Below, one piece after another: positions 1 through 12,623 of a DNA stretch of 64,000 bases. Source of the DNA: Acanthochlamys bracteata (lineage: Eukaryota > Streptophyta > Magnoliopsida > Pandanales > Velloziaceae); the NCBI GenBank assembly GCA_019914995.1, contig CM034145.1:3038001-3102000 (forward strand), given 5' to 3'. The notes under the pieces were generated by a model, which was not told where the DNA came from, made no database searches, and saw only the letters and a program-made list of their open reading frames with translations. Each line of letters starts with the position of its first letter. Positions within the stretch are counted from its first letter, which is position 1. Both the position numbers and the translations under genes were made by a program.

Positions 1-412
1 CCATTTTTTGTACTATTCAAAATAGCTTATTATTTTTCATAGTTTTCTTTTACTATTATTTTTTTTCATTTATTTTTTTCACTAACCATAATAGTTCACT
101 ATTTCTTCCACAGTTTTTTTACTAATATATTTTTTTTGTAATTTTTTTTTCGCTGTTACATTTTACTATTTAAACGAGTTCACTATATTTTCACAGCTAC
201 TTTCTTATAGTGTTTTCGCTGTAACTTTTTTCACTGTTAATTTTTTTTTTTTTTTTTTCACTATTATTGTTTTAGTTATTTCTTCAACTGTTATTTTTGC
301 ACAATTATATTTTTCACTGCACAAAAGAGTTTATAGTATTTTTTTCATTGCTTATCCAAAAAGTGACAGAATAATAATAATACCCAGTTCATAATACATA
401 CAAATATAACTA
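1..412 (-). repeat. Degenerate T-rich/TTTTTCACT-type tract downstream of the MULE-A transposase
   Basis: About 360 bases are built from variants of 'tttttcactgtta' and 'tttttcactatta'. In the sense of the element this reads as repeated GTGAAAAA-type units. It begins just after the stop codon of the MULE-A transposase. The corresponding place in MULE-B (39,050-39,760) carries the same kind of tract in the same sense, so I take it as part of the element and not random low complexity. No open frame of note is present. Confidence 0.75.
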
Positions 413-2950
413 CTATTCTAAATTAATAGCTAACTCTTCATCATCATTGTCTTCGTCTTCACTTGTATGCAGATATTCTCTCTCATATCTATTTTTGTCT
501 TCACCATCAGTTGTATCACCCACTATCAAAATAAAAAGTCACACAAATGTCAATTTCAATTGAATTGCAATAACAAAGTCAACAATGCATCAAACTTAAA
601 AAATGATTACACTTACTTGCTTTCTTCTTTCTATCTGAATTTTTAGGACAATTTCGTCTGTCATGTTTAACACCGGACTTATTACAGTAAGCACATCTTC
701 TACCTGTCTTAGCTTTGGCTCTTATAATAGCTTTCTCTAAACCTCCTCTTATTCTAGTACTACCCTTACAAACCCGTATTTCTCTTTTTCGTCTCTTTCT
801 TTATGAAATGTTGGGATTCAAAAGCAAAACTTCAGAAACATCAATTGGAGCTTGTAAGTTGTTATTGGTAGTACATAAGTCATCAACTGAAATCCTCTTT
901 ACTTCCAGAAGCCGTCGTGATAATTCATGTAATGTTTGTAACATCATCTGGTATCCTTCATCAGTTTCGGCGGCTTCATAAATCAATTTATTAGAAAGCA
1001 TTTGCAGTTGGGTAGTTCTCAATAATTCAGAATTTTCATGACCACTTATTGGTGCACCATCATACATAGCTCTATATTTGTTAGCGCCCTTCATCCATCT
1101 CTTAAGAATAAACTGATATGGTATTTCTATGTCACGGCTTTGAAAAACCTTTATAAGATGTCCACAAGGAATTCTCATAAACTCAAAAAATTTACAGACA
1201 CAGTTACCTTCCTTTGAAGTTGGATTGAACCTCACCTTCCATTCTCGGCGATCGCCTTCCAAACGAGACTTATAAATATATGTTGTAAAACCATCACCAC
1301 CCTTTTCATCATCATAAAGGACATATTCAGTTTGAGCTTTCTCAAATTTTTTTTTGAATCTGTTGTAAACATTTCTCGTATAAACTTTTGCTGCACTTTT
1401 CAAAAGAAATGCCCCACCATCGACAATGCGACACAAGTGTTCACTAGCATAATCTTCTTTTTTTTCTTTTTCAAAAAGTTTAGTCAAACACTTGTCGTTC
1501 TTCAATACAAACTCTCGAAGGGTAGTTGTTGGTTGAAAAAAATTCTTATAAATAGCATTCATACCTTCTGCACGTCCAGTAGTATTCATTCCCGCATAAA
1601 AAGTATCCCAATGATAAGCTGGTGCCCATTTCTCTCGAATCTCAAATATTCCCCGAAGCCATTCATTGTCTTTTAAATTGTATGTAGATATCAATTCCTC
1701 CCACATTGTTTCAAATGTGCTTGGAATATAATTTTCTCGAATACATGTCTTGATCTCTTTTATGAATTTTGAACTCTTAAAATAAAGATGTGGAAGCTTC
1801 TCAGTAAATTTCTTCATGATATGCCATAAACAAAATCTGTGGCGTGTACTTGGGAATACCTTTGCAATAGCTGTTGTCATAGCTCTGTCTTGATCTGTCA
1901 TGATTGTAGATGGTGCATGTCCGCCCATAGCCGCAAGCCAAGTCTCAAAAAGCCACTGAAAAAATTCCTCTGTCTCATCCAGAAGTAGAGCACAACCAAA
2001 CTAGATTGACTGCATATGATGGTTAACTCCAGCGAATGGCGCGAATGGCATTTCATATACATTCTTACGATATGTGGTGTCAAAGAACATCACATCCCCA
2101 AAAGTCTGAAACTGCATACGCGATCGACCATCTATCCAGAAAAAATTAATTGCTCTAGACTCGCTGTCCATCTGTATTGCATAAAAAAAATTCGAGTCTT
2201 CTATACTCTTCTTCTTAAAAAAATTAAGCACTGCGGTCGCATCGCCACTGATAGGCTTCTTGTACTCTTTCGAGGGGCACAAATGGTTCCAACAATCTCT
2301 TTCATCAAAACTATTCTGTGGCCCGTCAAATATATCTGCAACCTTATGTATAGGTACGCCTTCGTCACGAAAAGAATTAATCAAAGCTTTAGTTGCAACA
2401 GGCATATTTTTACAAACAGACATGCACATTCTTTTTGCCGGACTAACTAGGTTATGATTGTACTCACCTTCATAACCCACAATTTTTCACAATCCATTAC
2501 TTTATTTTGTCAGTTCATTGTTGCACGACACCCGCATTTCGCCGTACTTGTGCTTCTCTTTTTCAATACATTTTCGGACTCATCTTTCTGTTTTTTATGG
2601 TCTCTATGGTATCCAAAACGGTCACAGGTCATTTGACAAGTTGTGATTTCATCTGACCGTGGAATCCTCTTTTGTGTTCTTGCCGTAACAACGCTAAATC
2701 CTTGTGCTTTTTCCATAATTTATATAGAATTGTTTAGCAACTTCAAGGCTTTCAAAAGTCATCCCTAAACACGGTGATTTGTCATTCTCATCTATCACAT
2801 TTGGACTTAGATGAGAAAAAGACCCGACCTCAAAACCTGACAATACCAAAAAAAATAAAGCAAAAAATTTTAGAACACATTTGGGAATAGAAGACAAATG
2901 TAGAGAGTTTAATGCCTTATCAAAAAAAAACCTGTACTGTCTTGAGCCAT
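413..2950 (-). pseudogene. FAR1/FHY3-type MULE transposase, near-complete but broken
   Basis: Three exons are visible. Exon 1 is 2,950-2,932 (M-A-Q-D-S-T), exon 2 is 2,836-617, and exon 3 is 522-413, an acidic tail ending in TAG. Both introns are short GT-AG introns in matching phase. In order the gene encodes an N-terminal FAR1-type DNA-binding domain (about 2,800-2,510, with the KCGCRATM motif), a MULE/DDE domain, a SWIM finger (CVCKFFEFMRIPCGH near 1,200-1,150) and a C-terminal CCHC knuckle (CAYCNKSGVKHDRRNC near 700-650). The catalytic acidic residues are all present, in FFDTTY, IMTDQD and GRAEGMN. Breaks visible: a frame change near 2,705, a TGA at 2,510, a frame change near 2,480, and a TAG near 2,000 where MULE-B still has CAG. 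About 780 codons would be normal for this family. Confidence 0.88.
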
Positions 2951-4399
2951 AAAATGAGTTTTTTAGGTGTCTTGCATGTAAGAGTGGTTGAGAACGGAGG
3001 AGAAATAAAACAGAGAGCTTGAACAGAGAAGAAGTAAAGAAAACGCTCCCGCCAGAACAGAGAGCTGGCTGCTTGTCCCGCCCAAAACATAATGTCATTC
3101 TAAATGATGTTACAAGATTGCCCTCAAGTTGACTTTGTTACTCTTTGTCTTTGTTGTATTATTTTCTATTAATACTTGTTCTTTTTTCTTTTTATAAGTT
3201 GCAGCATACTAATCAGAGTTTTAATACTACATTGAATTGAATATTTTTACATTACAGATTCAATATTCTGATAAATATATATTTCAATGAAATTTTTATC
3301 AAAAACAAAGAACAAAACTTAAACTTCAAAACCTGAACATTCACATTCCCATTGATTCTAAAATGATTACAACATTTGCTATTTCAACTGAACATTCTCG
3401 CATTGTATACTCAATCTTCTTACAATGTACATACAAAATGAAAGTTTACATTCCAGTGAACGTTACATCAGAGAAAAACCATTCTGCACAGCTAATGGTT
3501 TTCACAACAACACAAAATAACAACAATTTACAAACACACAATTTTTACCAGTCATGCATAGCTTCAACACAACTCGACACAACACAAAAGCCCCCCAGAG
3601 CTTCAAAACTAGGTTGATCAGCCTTGGAGCTGTTGGAAACTAACACATCAAGCCCAATCAGAGCTTCAACACAATATCATTTGCAATGTATCCCTGGCAG
3701 CATCTTGCAAATACCAGAACATGAGAATAAAAGAAATCACCTAATCCCCTGGTCTCTTTAGAACACCTCAATCTAACAGCACCTGCAAAACAAAATCCTC
3801 AACCAAAAATATGTAAACCTTTGAATGCATTTGCATAGTTAAATGTGATAAAAACATACCTGCAAAATGGAGCTGTAATTCATGATCTTCCTCCCAATGA
3901 GTCCAAAGAAGACTGACAACCCGCTGATCTAATAAAATTGAGCTGCAACTCACCTCACCATCTTAATCCAGCCGAATTTCTGCAGCAGTGACAGCCTGCA
4001 AAACAAAATCACAAGCTTGCTCAAAATTTTTTGTTCGGTTTATCAACACAAACAAAAAAAAAAAAATCCAGAAAATTTCAAAAAAATAAATCGAAACGTA
4101 ATCTTTATGCTAGCGATTCGTTTGTGTTCAACAAGAACCAAGTTCTCTCAAACACAGCCACAAATTATCACTTGGGCAAACCCACCGGTTTACCGAAAAG
4201 ATAAACCAAAAAAGTAAAAAATATGAAAAATTGATCTTGGACCAACAGATTGAACTAGAATTCAGAGAAAACAGTTTTTTCAAAGGAAAACCGATCACAG
4301 GAGGAAGATTGGTTTTCTTTTGAAAAAAGATTCGAATTTCAAAAAAATCGAAAAAAATTAAAAATCGAAATAAAAATAGAAATCGATCGCAGTATGAAC

Positions 4400-4784
4400 T
4401 AGTTAGAATATCTGCGATCGAAAAGAACGAAACAAAACCGATCGGCGGGGAAGAGGATCACCCGATTCAACGGAAGTAGATTCGGAAGGCGAGGGAGAAA
4501 TTGAGGAGAGCGGTGCGAATCTCGTCATTGTCACGCTGCCGATGCGATGGATTTCGCCGCTTCGAGCGAAAAGAGAACGGGAGAGATAGAACGATAGAGA
4601 AGAGAAAAAAAGAAAAAAAAAAAAACTATACAACACAAATCAGAAAAAAAGGTGACTCCGTGAGCGAGTAGTTAGGAGAAACGCGGCGTGAATACATCAT
4701 GACCGCTAGATCAAGAGATCCGACGGTCATGATTTGGCGTGCCCGGGTGCCCCTAATGCAACGAGGTGCCCATAACGCGATCCT
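4400..4784 (-). repeat. 5' terminal region of MULE-A with a 38-bp palindrome at 4,696-4,733
   Basis: This is the outer end of MULE-A, CpG-richer than its surroundings. It contains perfect 10-bp arms atcatgaccg (4,696-4,705) and cggtcatgat (4,724-4,733) separated by 18 bases. The layout matches the right end of MULE-B, where a like-placed palindrome sits at 41,424-41,461. The TA tract follows directly. Role as a terminal inverted repeat is inferred, since the partner end is outside the window. Confidence 0.6.
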
Positions 4785-4803
4785 ATATATATATATATAT
4801 ATA
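4784..4803. repeat. (TA)10 microsatellite at the outer border of MULE-A
   Basis: A pure TA run of about 20 bases lies exactly where the MULE-A end stops matching MULE-B. Comparable TA runs border MULE-B and MULE-C. Confidence 0.9.
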
Positions 4804-6659
4804 GATTCTGAGTTTTTTTTTTGTTTACATAATTCGCATGCTAATGAATGTGAAGAAGTAATTCTAGGGTTTAAAACGTAGTTGAAAATCAAGTTAACTA
4901 TTATTGGAAAGATACTCAAGCTTTTTTTCATGTTAGCACTGAAATATGTTATTTGTTTCATACATATTGCAAACTTATTTGCTTTCTCTTATTCTTCACT
5001 ACTTTCTGTCATCTTTTTACCCATGTTTTGGAAAACGGGATAATTTTTAAAATTTTATTAATGTAGGACAAATGGAGCAGCTAAACAACGGCCCAAATTT
5101 TTTGGATGCTTGCTTTGCCAATATAAAGGAGCAGAGGAAGGTGATCTCGTAGTAAACAATAGCACATTAACTACTATTTTTCAAAATGGCCAAAGGCATG
5201 GCAATCAAAGACAACAGTAGTAGGGAAGAGGTATGGATGATGCGTCTAGGGGTGGTGGTCGTCTGTTCTCCAACTTCACCAGATGAACATAGTTGTAGCA
5301 TTTAGGATTTGTAGTGAGGGTGCTTCCTGAAAGATGAATCTTGGCACTAGCACACTTTATGTGCGTCAGTTGATTGGTTCAGCAGATATCACTACTCAAC
5401 CTACGATCATATCTATTCTTTTTCACCATATGACTCTTATTTTTCATTATTCAGTTGTGATGTGCTCTATAAAGAGATTTTTTGTGACAGTATCAAGATG
5501 ATGCCTTTAGCTGCACATTCTTTGTTTTGTAGAAAGTTGTAAATTTATATTGTGCTAGTAGCCTACTTTGGTCGAAAAAAATGTTCATTATAAGGATATT
5601 ATTTGTTGTGCTAGGTAGCTTTTGAAGTGTGGTTTATTGAAAGACCTTATTTAATGAACTTCGATTGACTGCAATTTATGTGCAAGTATGCAACTTGTTA
5701 AGCAGTGGTATTGGAATATATGATCCTGGAACATGTAACTTGTTAATTAGTGGCATGAATTTTCAGTAGATCCGCCAGCTTTTTGATACAAAGACAACTC
5801 CACTCGTTCTTCTCTATTGGAACATGTATGCAACTTGTCAAGCAGCGGCATTGGAACATGTGATCATGAAAGATGCATCTCATTTTTATGGACTTCTTGA
5901 CGGTATCAATCACACTAGTATAAAGATTTCTTTGTGAACCTAGAGATATGCATACAGTTTATTCATAATATTAGACTGCTTCCAATATGTACATAGAGAT
6001 ATGTAGTATCAATCAAGCATATGAACCTTTTGTAAAAAAATTATATGAAACCAAACAATCCAATATTCAACTGCACTATAGCAGATATCTATAGATATAT
6101 AGTACACAATTATATAAAGCATAACTCTAAAAAACTATAGATAGAGTACACATTATATTGAAAGAAAACTCTTGTTCATTAACATATAGATGAAGTACAT
6201 AATTATAGAGTACAGATTTAGAGTACAACTCCACTTAACTATAGATAGAGTACACATTATATTTAAAGCAAACTCTTGTTCATTCACATAAAATAGCTAT
6301 TTGCAAAAGAAAGCATATCAATCAAATATCCATCGCAATAATGTAGCAAACTACATTCTCATAAATTACTTAACTGCATACTAGTTGGAAACAATCCATA
6401 ACATTACAACTACACAACTAACTGGAACAATTTTAGTAACTATAAAATAATGTTAAATACATCAGTAGACTTTAGATATATTAATATATACATCATAATC
6501 AGACTATAGTTTACTATAATTTAGGCTAACATAGGCGCTAATATTTGCCTAATCTCCAAAAAATAAAATGCATAGAGCGGGCTACCCAGTCTACAGAAAA
6601 AAAAAAGACTCGTATTGGCTGCCTAATTTGCAAAAGAAGTAGAAAGAATTAGGTAGAAT
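4804..6659. other. No gene seen; AT-rich with short direct repeats
   Basis: No coding signal that I can support. Near 5,690-5,860 a phrase of the type 'atgcaacttgt(t/c)aagcag(t/c)ggcattggaacatg' recurs, which looks like an old local duplication. Whether this stretch is host intergenic DNA or the far end of the Harbinger element to its right is not clear. Confidence 0.5.
6133..6285. repeat. Tandem repeat, 104-bp period, about 1.5 copies
   Basis: The phrase 'aactatagatagagtacac' starts at 6,133 and again at 6,237, with the following 45 bases also matching closely. Shorter 'tagagtaca' echoes lie between them. Confidence 0.8.
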
Positions 6660-7110
6660 AGAAAAAATCAAAACAAAGGTATTAGATATTGGATATTATG
6701 CAGAACAAAAAGCATAAAGAAAGAAGACAAAAAACATAAAGCATTAGCATTAGCATTAACAGAGCAATCCAAAAAACAAAAAAAAAACGCATTAGGCAGA
6801 ACAGAAAGCATAATACAGAAAAAAAAATAGAAAGCATAGCAGAGAGTATTAGACAGAGAGCATGACAGAGAAAAAAAAACATGAAGCATATCAATCAAAC
6901 AGAAGTCAAAGAGCATAACAGAAAAAAAAAACAGGAAGCATAGCAGAGAGCGTTTGGCAAAGAGCATAATAGAGAAAAGAAATAGAAAGCGTAGCAGAGA
7001 GCATAACAGAGGAAAAAAAATATGAAGCATAACAATCAAGTATTAGACAAAGAGCATAATAGAGAAAAAAAACAGAAAGCATAACAAAGAAAAAATAACA
7101 GAAAGAAGAC
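6660..7110 (-). repeat. Degenerate 'GCATAACAGAGAG' repeat downstream of Harbinger ORF1
   Basis: About 450 bases are made of variants of 'agcataacagagagaaaa'. In the sense of the adjacent minus-strand ORF1 this is a pyrimidine-rich run of TGCTCTCTGTT-like units. It starts about 130 bases after the ORF1 stop. A very similar-sounding tract follows the MULE-C transposase at 45,840-46,480. The long open frames across this tract are artefacts of its composition. Confidence 0.75.
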
Positions 7111-7236
7111 ATATAATTACTACTAGTGGTCAGTTAAGTTCCAATACAAACATAGAAAAAAGTAACAGAAAGAAGAAAATAAAGCAACTTAAATTTTAGA
7201 ACAAGTGCAAACACATACCTTGAGTAGAACCTCTCA

Positions 7237-8210
7237 TCATCTTTGTTGTTGTGGATATACAAGTAACACTTTTAACTTTTTAGGATTGTCCGTAAGATAA
7301 ATAGTTGCATCTTCATGGACATCATCACCTAGTCCAAGTTCATCTAAAAAACTAATAATATTATATTTTGGAATATCATGATTGTTATCCTTACCTCTGT
7401 TGGCTATTTCGTATGCAGAATTCATTATAGCTGTAGACATATTGTCCATGGCCTGTTTAATAAGTACAAGACCATCACTTTCTTTTGCCTTCTCCTTTCT
7501 CTTGGAATGATGCTCTAAATTTTGTGATTGTCCATCAATAGGGGGACTTGGAGTTGTTAGAGTTTTTGGAGTTGCTGGATTTGAAGTTCCATCATAAAAT
7601 TGATCAAATTCATCATCCATATGAAAATCTTCCAATCCAACACGATTTTCTGAAATCAATTCATCTAGTTTTTCAACTTTGTTATGATTTGTATCTTTCT
7701 TCCGAGTCTCCTTCATGTCAACTATAGTCCAAGCTCTACCACCTGTGCCTCTATCACTTGCATAGAGTACACATAGCTTGTCGTAAGGGAGAGCAAATAC
7801 TTTGTCTCCATGCAGCAATCTCTGGATTTTGCTAAATTAACATATCATAAATTAAATAGGGTTAGGTGCTATTTATGAGAAAATCTTAATATCTAAGTAA
7901 AGCTTTAAAATAAAATTAGCAAAGAACACATATACCTTGAAAATTGTTCCAGACTTCATCATTGGCATCAAATTTACATGTTTTATGATTCCAAGCAAAT
8001 AAGTCCCAAACAGGAGCAAATTTTTTCTTAATATATTTAACACGATTGATAACCCAAAGTTTATTTAGTGGTTTATTAGGAAATATTTCTTTCATCTCTT
8101 TAACTACATTCTCATAAGCATGTGTTGTGAAAGTTTCATCAACTCAATTTTCTAAAGTGTGTTGATGTAATAAAACATCAATAACGGCATCCTCATTGAA
8201 TAATTCCATT
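7237..8210 (-). pseudogene. Harbinger ORF1, Myb/SANT-like DNA-binding protein
   Basis: The 3' exon (7,818-7,237) is open. It carries the family signature ALPYDKLCVLYASDRGTGG and a C-terminus ending near NPKKLKVLLVYPQQQR. Upstream, at about 8,195-7,935, minus-strand sequence encodes the Myb/SANT-like half, with NKLWVINRVKYIKKKFAP and FAWNHKTCKFDANDEVW, followed by a plausible GT-AG intron to the 3' exon. In PIF/Harbinger elements this protein helps the transposase bind the ends and enter the nucleus. One in-frame stop is seen near 8,143, so it is scored as a pseudogene. The start codon was not settled. Confidence 0.75.
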
Positions 8211-8575
8211 GAAGTTGCTCAATCCTTATACTTGTACTTGCATTTGGTAACTTTCTCTTAAGCACCATATTGAAGTCTTACAATTCTAAAAAAAAAAATA
8301 TTCATAAGCTAAGTAAATAACTAGGCAAGTCAAGCAACTTCTTAAGTAAAGCAATTTGTATTTAGATTAAAGTATGCAAGTAAAGAAACTAGGCAAGGTA
8401 AAGCAAACTTGTAATAGAAAAGTATGCATAGGTTAAATAAAGCAAATTGTCAATTTAAATCAACAATAATTCAATTACATAAAATTGTCAATTAAAATAA
8501 AAAACTAGTACAAAGTTATGCATTGTAGTTCCTCCACATAGCTTATACAATTGCATTCCTAATTGACTCTCCTAT

Positions 8576-9836
8576 TTATGTATCCTCATCATTAGCATCA
8601 TCGTTACCATCGATATCTATGTCAATAGGTTGATTTGCAAGTTCATCATCTACTTTTCTGACAAGGTCCTCATCTAGGTCTTGACTCATTAGAAAGTTAT
8701 ACATAATGGAACATGCTACTATAAATTTTGTTTGTGTATCATCATGAAAGTAAGGTTCATCCGAACTTGATATGATAGGAAATATTTTCTTAAGTACACC
8801 AAATACTTTTCAATTGAATTATGTAATGATGCCTGTCGATGGTTGAATAGTTCTTGACAATTTCTTGGTGGATTGGACGAGTACTCTTTTAAATGGTAAC
8901 GGACCCTTCTATAAAGTGTTATTAGTCACTAATTGCCATGAAATCTACAAGGTAGAATTTTTCTAACAAAAATAGAATATGTTATACAAGGTTCATGCTT
9001 AACTTAAAAATTCATTGCAGCTCATTATTTATTGTGGTATTTTTAAAAGATGTCGTCTTATTAATGCACTCTTTATAATTCTAGAGTCCTACACTAATCC
9101 TTCCCAACCAGCTAACACATAGATAAACTTGAGATCAAAAGTACAAACAACCAGCACATTTTGTGTGGGATATTCCTTCCTACCACGATACCTAAAAGCA
9201 ACGGAATGAGAAACGTTAACTCGAATATGTGTTCCATCAATTGCTTCAATATAATCATTACATTATAAGTTATTAATTAATAAGTTATGTAAAATCAACA
9301 TCTATTTAAATGTTAGGAGATTTCTTTTACCTTGAAGAATGGATAATATCTAAAGTTATTGTATATTTTTTATAAAACTAGTGATCTATCTGGTTGTTGT
9401 AAGAATTTATCTTCTAATTCTATAACAGTCTGTAATATATTATCAAATTGACGATTTATAGTTTCTCCGGATCGTTGGAAACTACCTTGTGCTAAACGAT
9501 TCCTTAGCTTTTGTCCGATAAGACATAAAAATAATGACTTGTTCTTCTACGCTAGCCGGTCGTGTAGGTTTAAGACCGTCATATGCCACTAATAAGTCAC
9601 ACCATTTTACAAATACCGACGGACCCATACAGCAAATGCTACGACATTTAGCCTCATAGCAATTGAACTAAGTACTTGACGTCGAACCTTTTCTCTTTCT
9701 TCCATAATGTCGGGACAAATTGAACTTACCTTTCTTTTATGTTGGTTTTGTAATACTATATAATAAACAATAGCACAATTGAAAATGCCATAACTAAACG
9801 ACACAAATGTAAATATTTAATCAGCTTATCATCCAT
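8576..9836 (-). pseudogene. PIF/Harbinger transposase (DDE_Tnp_4 family)
   Basis: Read on the minus strand from the ATG at 9,836 (M-D-D-K-L-I-K-Y-L) to the TAA at 8,576. N-terminal helix-turn-helix-like phrase SGETINRQFDN lies near 9,470. A likely short intron (about 9,330-9,260) precedes the first catalytic motif AIDGTHIRV. The second aspartate lies in the AGWEG...DSRI block near 9,090. The glutamate block (SLHNSIEKYL in place of the usual SLRNVIERxFG) is near 8,820. The tail is acidic (DIDIDGNDDANDEDT). Several frame changes and stops interrupt it, so it is not functional as it stands, though all three catalytic residues can still be found. Confidence 0.8.
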
Positions 9837-11286
9837 ATTGAATATGATGCACAATCTACAAAAAAAATAAAAAGAAAATGCAATATAATACAAGCCACCG
9901 AAAGTCTTATTTCATTGAATAAGGAATAAGAATGTATTATAAAAGTATGCAACTCAAGTTTGTAGACCTACGATTATAAACCAACAAAAAAAGAAAATAA
10001 AAATTATTTTGCAAAGATTCCTCGCAATAATTATTTATTGCTGCAATAGTAAACAAGTATGCATATATATGTATATCTAGCTTTTGTTATAAGCAAAAAA
10101 TAAAAAGTAAGGAGTTCAAATAACAAATCAATATACAACATTACAAGCAGCCACTAGCAATAATAACAATAAATGCACCACTTAAATCACAAGCCGTAAA
10201 ATGATAAGAATAAAACCAAATCAATTGATTCCACATTAGCTTGAAGGAATATAGATAACACAATAGCTTGTGTAGTGAAAAAACAACCACAAGCTCAATT
10301 CAGAAAGCATTTTAAATGAAATCCCAATTGGAAACTTCATATAGCTACTTTTGTTCTTAAATTGGCACTGAGAAATTGCTGCTTCAATCTAAGAAGGACC
10401 TATCATTTCATGAGAATGTTATATGTAATAATTCACTTGCTAGCTAACTATTTGTCAGATATCTTATTAAATTTTCTCACATCATCAAGCTCTTTCAGCA
10501 TTAAGTAATGCATGTTCCCCTTTGTCCTATGATATATAATTGAGAGAAAAAATTATATGAAAATTATTGGTTGAATGGCTCCTAAGATTTGTTATTCAGG
10601 TATGAAGGTATCATACTTCAAAAGATTATTAGTTCACAAAATCAATGGACAGAAATTCAATCTCCGAAAAGCCAAGACATTGAAGTTGGTTCATGAATTT
10701 TTTCATAATCTTCTAGGTAACCATAAAACAAAAGGGTCAGGGAACTACAGATATTCACAAAAAAAATTGAGATACAAAGAACAAAAGGGTCAGGAGAACT
10801 ACAGATTCATGGACTAAGAAAAGCAATAAAAAATCACAATATAATTGCGAAATAGATGACGCACAATAAAAAAAATGCAACAAACAACACATGAAAGCAA
10901 TCATCAGTACAAACCAATCTATGAAACTTCACTTGGTAACACTTTATCTATGATGCAGAGCAAGCCACAGAGCTACAACCACAAACAACACCAACAAGAG
11001 AAGAAAACAACCTCATATATATTTCTTTACCAAAAAAATATAATTCGGCGAAACCAAAAAAATTGAATTAGTACCAAAAATTTTTCGATAAACAAATTGA
11101 ATCAGTATGAAATCGAATAATTTGGATAATAAATCACCTCTAATTGTAATCAATACAAACAATAATTAAAAGTTCGATGAAATAAAAAAACTCACAGAAA
11201 TTAAATTCAACGAAATCAAAACAAAATCGAAGAAGAAGCTTTTGGGTGCGGCAAAATTGAAATCGAAATGAAGTTCAGGGACTTAC
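9837..11286. other. No gene seen; AT-rich, probably upstream part of the Harbinger element
   Basis: I see no conserved protein motif. The short open frames at 10,575-10,817 and 10,875-11,066 are lysine/asparagine-rich and look like by-products of A-rich sequence. Confidence 0.5.
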
Positions 11287-11400
11287 CTCGATCAACGGCG
11301 ACGAGGTGGCGAGCGACGCGGCGAGATCAGGGGAAACAGAAATGAGACGATGAGACGATCGAAACATAAATGAGGAGTGAGCTGTTGCATCCAGTAAAAT
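11287..11400 (-). promoter_or_regulatory. Possible 5' leader exon of the Harbinger element
   Basis: A GC-rich island in otherwise AT-rich DNA reads on the minus strand as a leader that ends in a strong donor, CGAG|GTAAGT, at 11,287/11,286. It is the nearest upstream candidate for a transcribed first exon serving the transposase or ORF1. No RNA evidence is available, so this is inference. Confidence 0.35.
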
Positions 11401-12623
11401 TTAGATTTATGTATAAATATCATCAAACAACATGAGTAATATAGTAACTTTCATACAGTTACTAAAAATTCTCTTCATTTGGTTACACCTCATATTAAAG
11501 TTTAACTAATTACTCTCCAATGGAAATTAATGGGGAGATATTTTACTCCCCATTTAATTTTATAAAGTTATTGTCAAATAAAAGCAACGAAAAGTAATTA
11601 ATTCACTTACTTTCAATTACTATTTTATTACTCTCAATCCAGAGTATAAATACTTTTTGTTGTTTACTTTTATTTTTATTTACTTTTATATAGTACTCTA
11701 TATGCAAACAGACTTGTAAGAGTAAATAATAGTCTTAAACATTATAAACTTCCTAGATTACCCTGGCGTCGTGTCTTCCTTGTAGCTCTTATGGCACGAT
11801 CGGCGAGTATCTTCTACAGCTTGCAGCGGCTCTGACATGGTGTCTTGTAGTGTACTGGAGTTTTTCTTGAAGAGAACCCATTAGATCGTCGTGTGCTCGT
11901 AGTGTTACTACTTTGCCGTTGAATCATTTCACTCTTGCTTCTTCAACACTCCTTTCTCTCATGGTTTGATCTCGTTCGTGTTGCTGATGATTTTCTCTGA
12001 TGGTTGTTTGATGTAGGATTTGGTGGATTATTGGACCTAGTAGCTGTGCTCGATTTTGTGGATAGCAAGCATGACTTGATCTCGTCAGCAACTTCCTCTG
12101 CGTCTGATCCAAATAATTGCCACTTAATGGGTAAAAATTATTTTTGAACTAGCTGTTTATTGAGATCTTGTGAGGATCAGGATAACTTTTGTTAAAAGGA
12201 TGCCATGTTCTTGTTTGTTTTTTTCCTAATATAATTGTCTCATGTATTGGTAAAGAAATGCTTCTCCTTTGTGAATAAGGACAAATTGTACTGCGAGTAG
12301 TTTTCCTTAATAGTAGTATGTTGCATGCAATTTTGTGAAAATATTGAGTTACTGCTGCCTCCATTCCTTGTCAAAGTCGTGATAACTTGCTAGTATAAGT
12401 TTGGTAGAGAGCTACATGTAACGCAAAATTTGGATGTAGTAATTGCGCAAGTTTCTGAGCGTTAATAATACAGCATGCTATTTAGACCAATTTGTCTTTC
12501 ACATAAATAGTGTCATAATATACTGACACAATATATGTGCCAATATATGTTTATGATTTCCTATGTGCATTTATTTCTTATGAAATTATTACATGGTTAC
12601 TTGACCTACTAGATTGGATATTT
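11401..12623. other. No gene seen
   Basis: AT-rich to 11,750, then mixed-composition sequence with no recognisable protein. The minus-strand frames at 11,924-12,112 and 12,149-12,364 show no family resemblance. Confidence 0.5.

Larger units (their letters stand above)
1..4784 (-). mobile_element. MULE-A: Mutator-like DNA transposon with FAR1-type transposase, left end outside the window
   Basis: The unit contains a minus-strand FAR1/FHY3-like transposase gene (413-2,950), its downstream repeat tract, and a 5' flank ending at a (TA)n tract at 4,784. The last 400 bases (about 4,400-4,784) resemble the right end of MULE-B at 41,250-41,512. Both have the A-rich 'gaaaaaaagaaaaaa' stretch, then a palindrome with a 'tccgacggt' half, then the TA tract. 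The other end lies left of base 1, so the pair of terminal inverted repeats and the target-site duplication cannot be checked here. The class (Mutator superfamily) follows from the transposase; the right boundary is inferred from the match to MULE-B. Confidence 0.8.
6660..11400 (-). mobile_element. PIF/Harbinger-like DNA transposon, decayed, borders uncertain
   Basis: Two genes typical of the superfamily lie in the same minus-strand direction: a Myb/SANT-like ORF1 (7,237-8,210) and a DDE_Tnp_4-type transposase (8,576-9,836). A repeat tract lies downstream and a possible spliced leader upstream (11,287-11,400). I could not identify terminal inverted repeats or the 3-bp TTA/TAA target duplication that would fix the ends, so the coordinates enclose only the supported parts. 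Confidence 0.7.

Noticed and set aside
4626-4961. Open frames over the MULE-A end
   Set aside because: They cross the element end, the TA microsatellite and outside DNA, so cannot be one gene.
6668-7112. Three overlapping minus-strand frames resembling hydrophobic membrane peptides
   Set aside because: They lie in a degenerate short tandem repeat; three frames open at once over the same bases is a repeat artefact.
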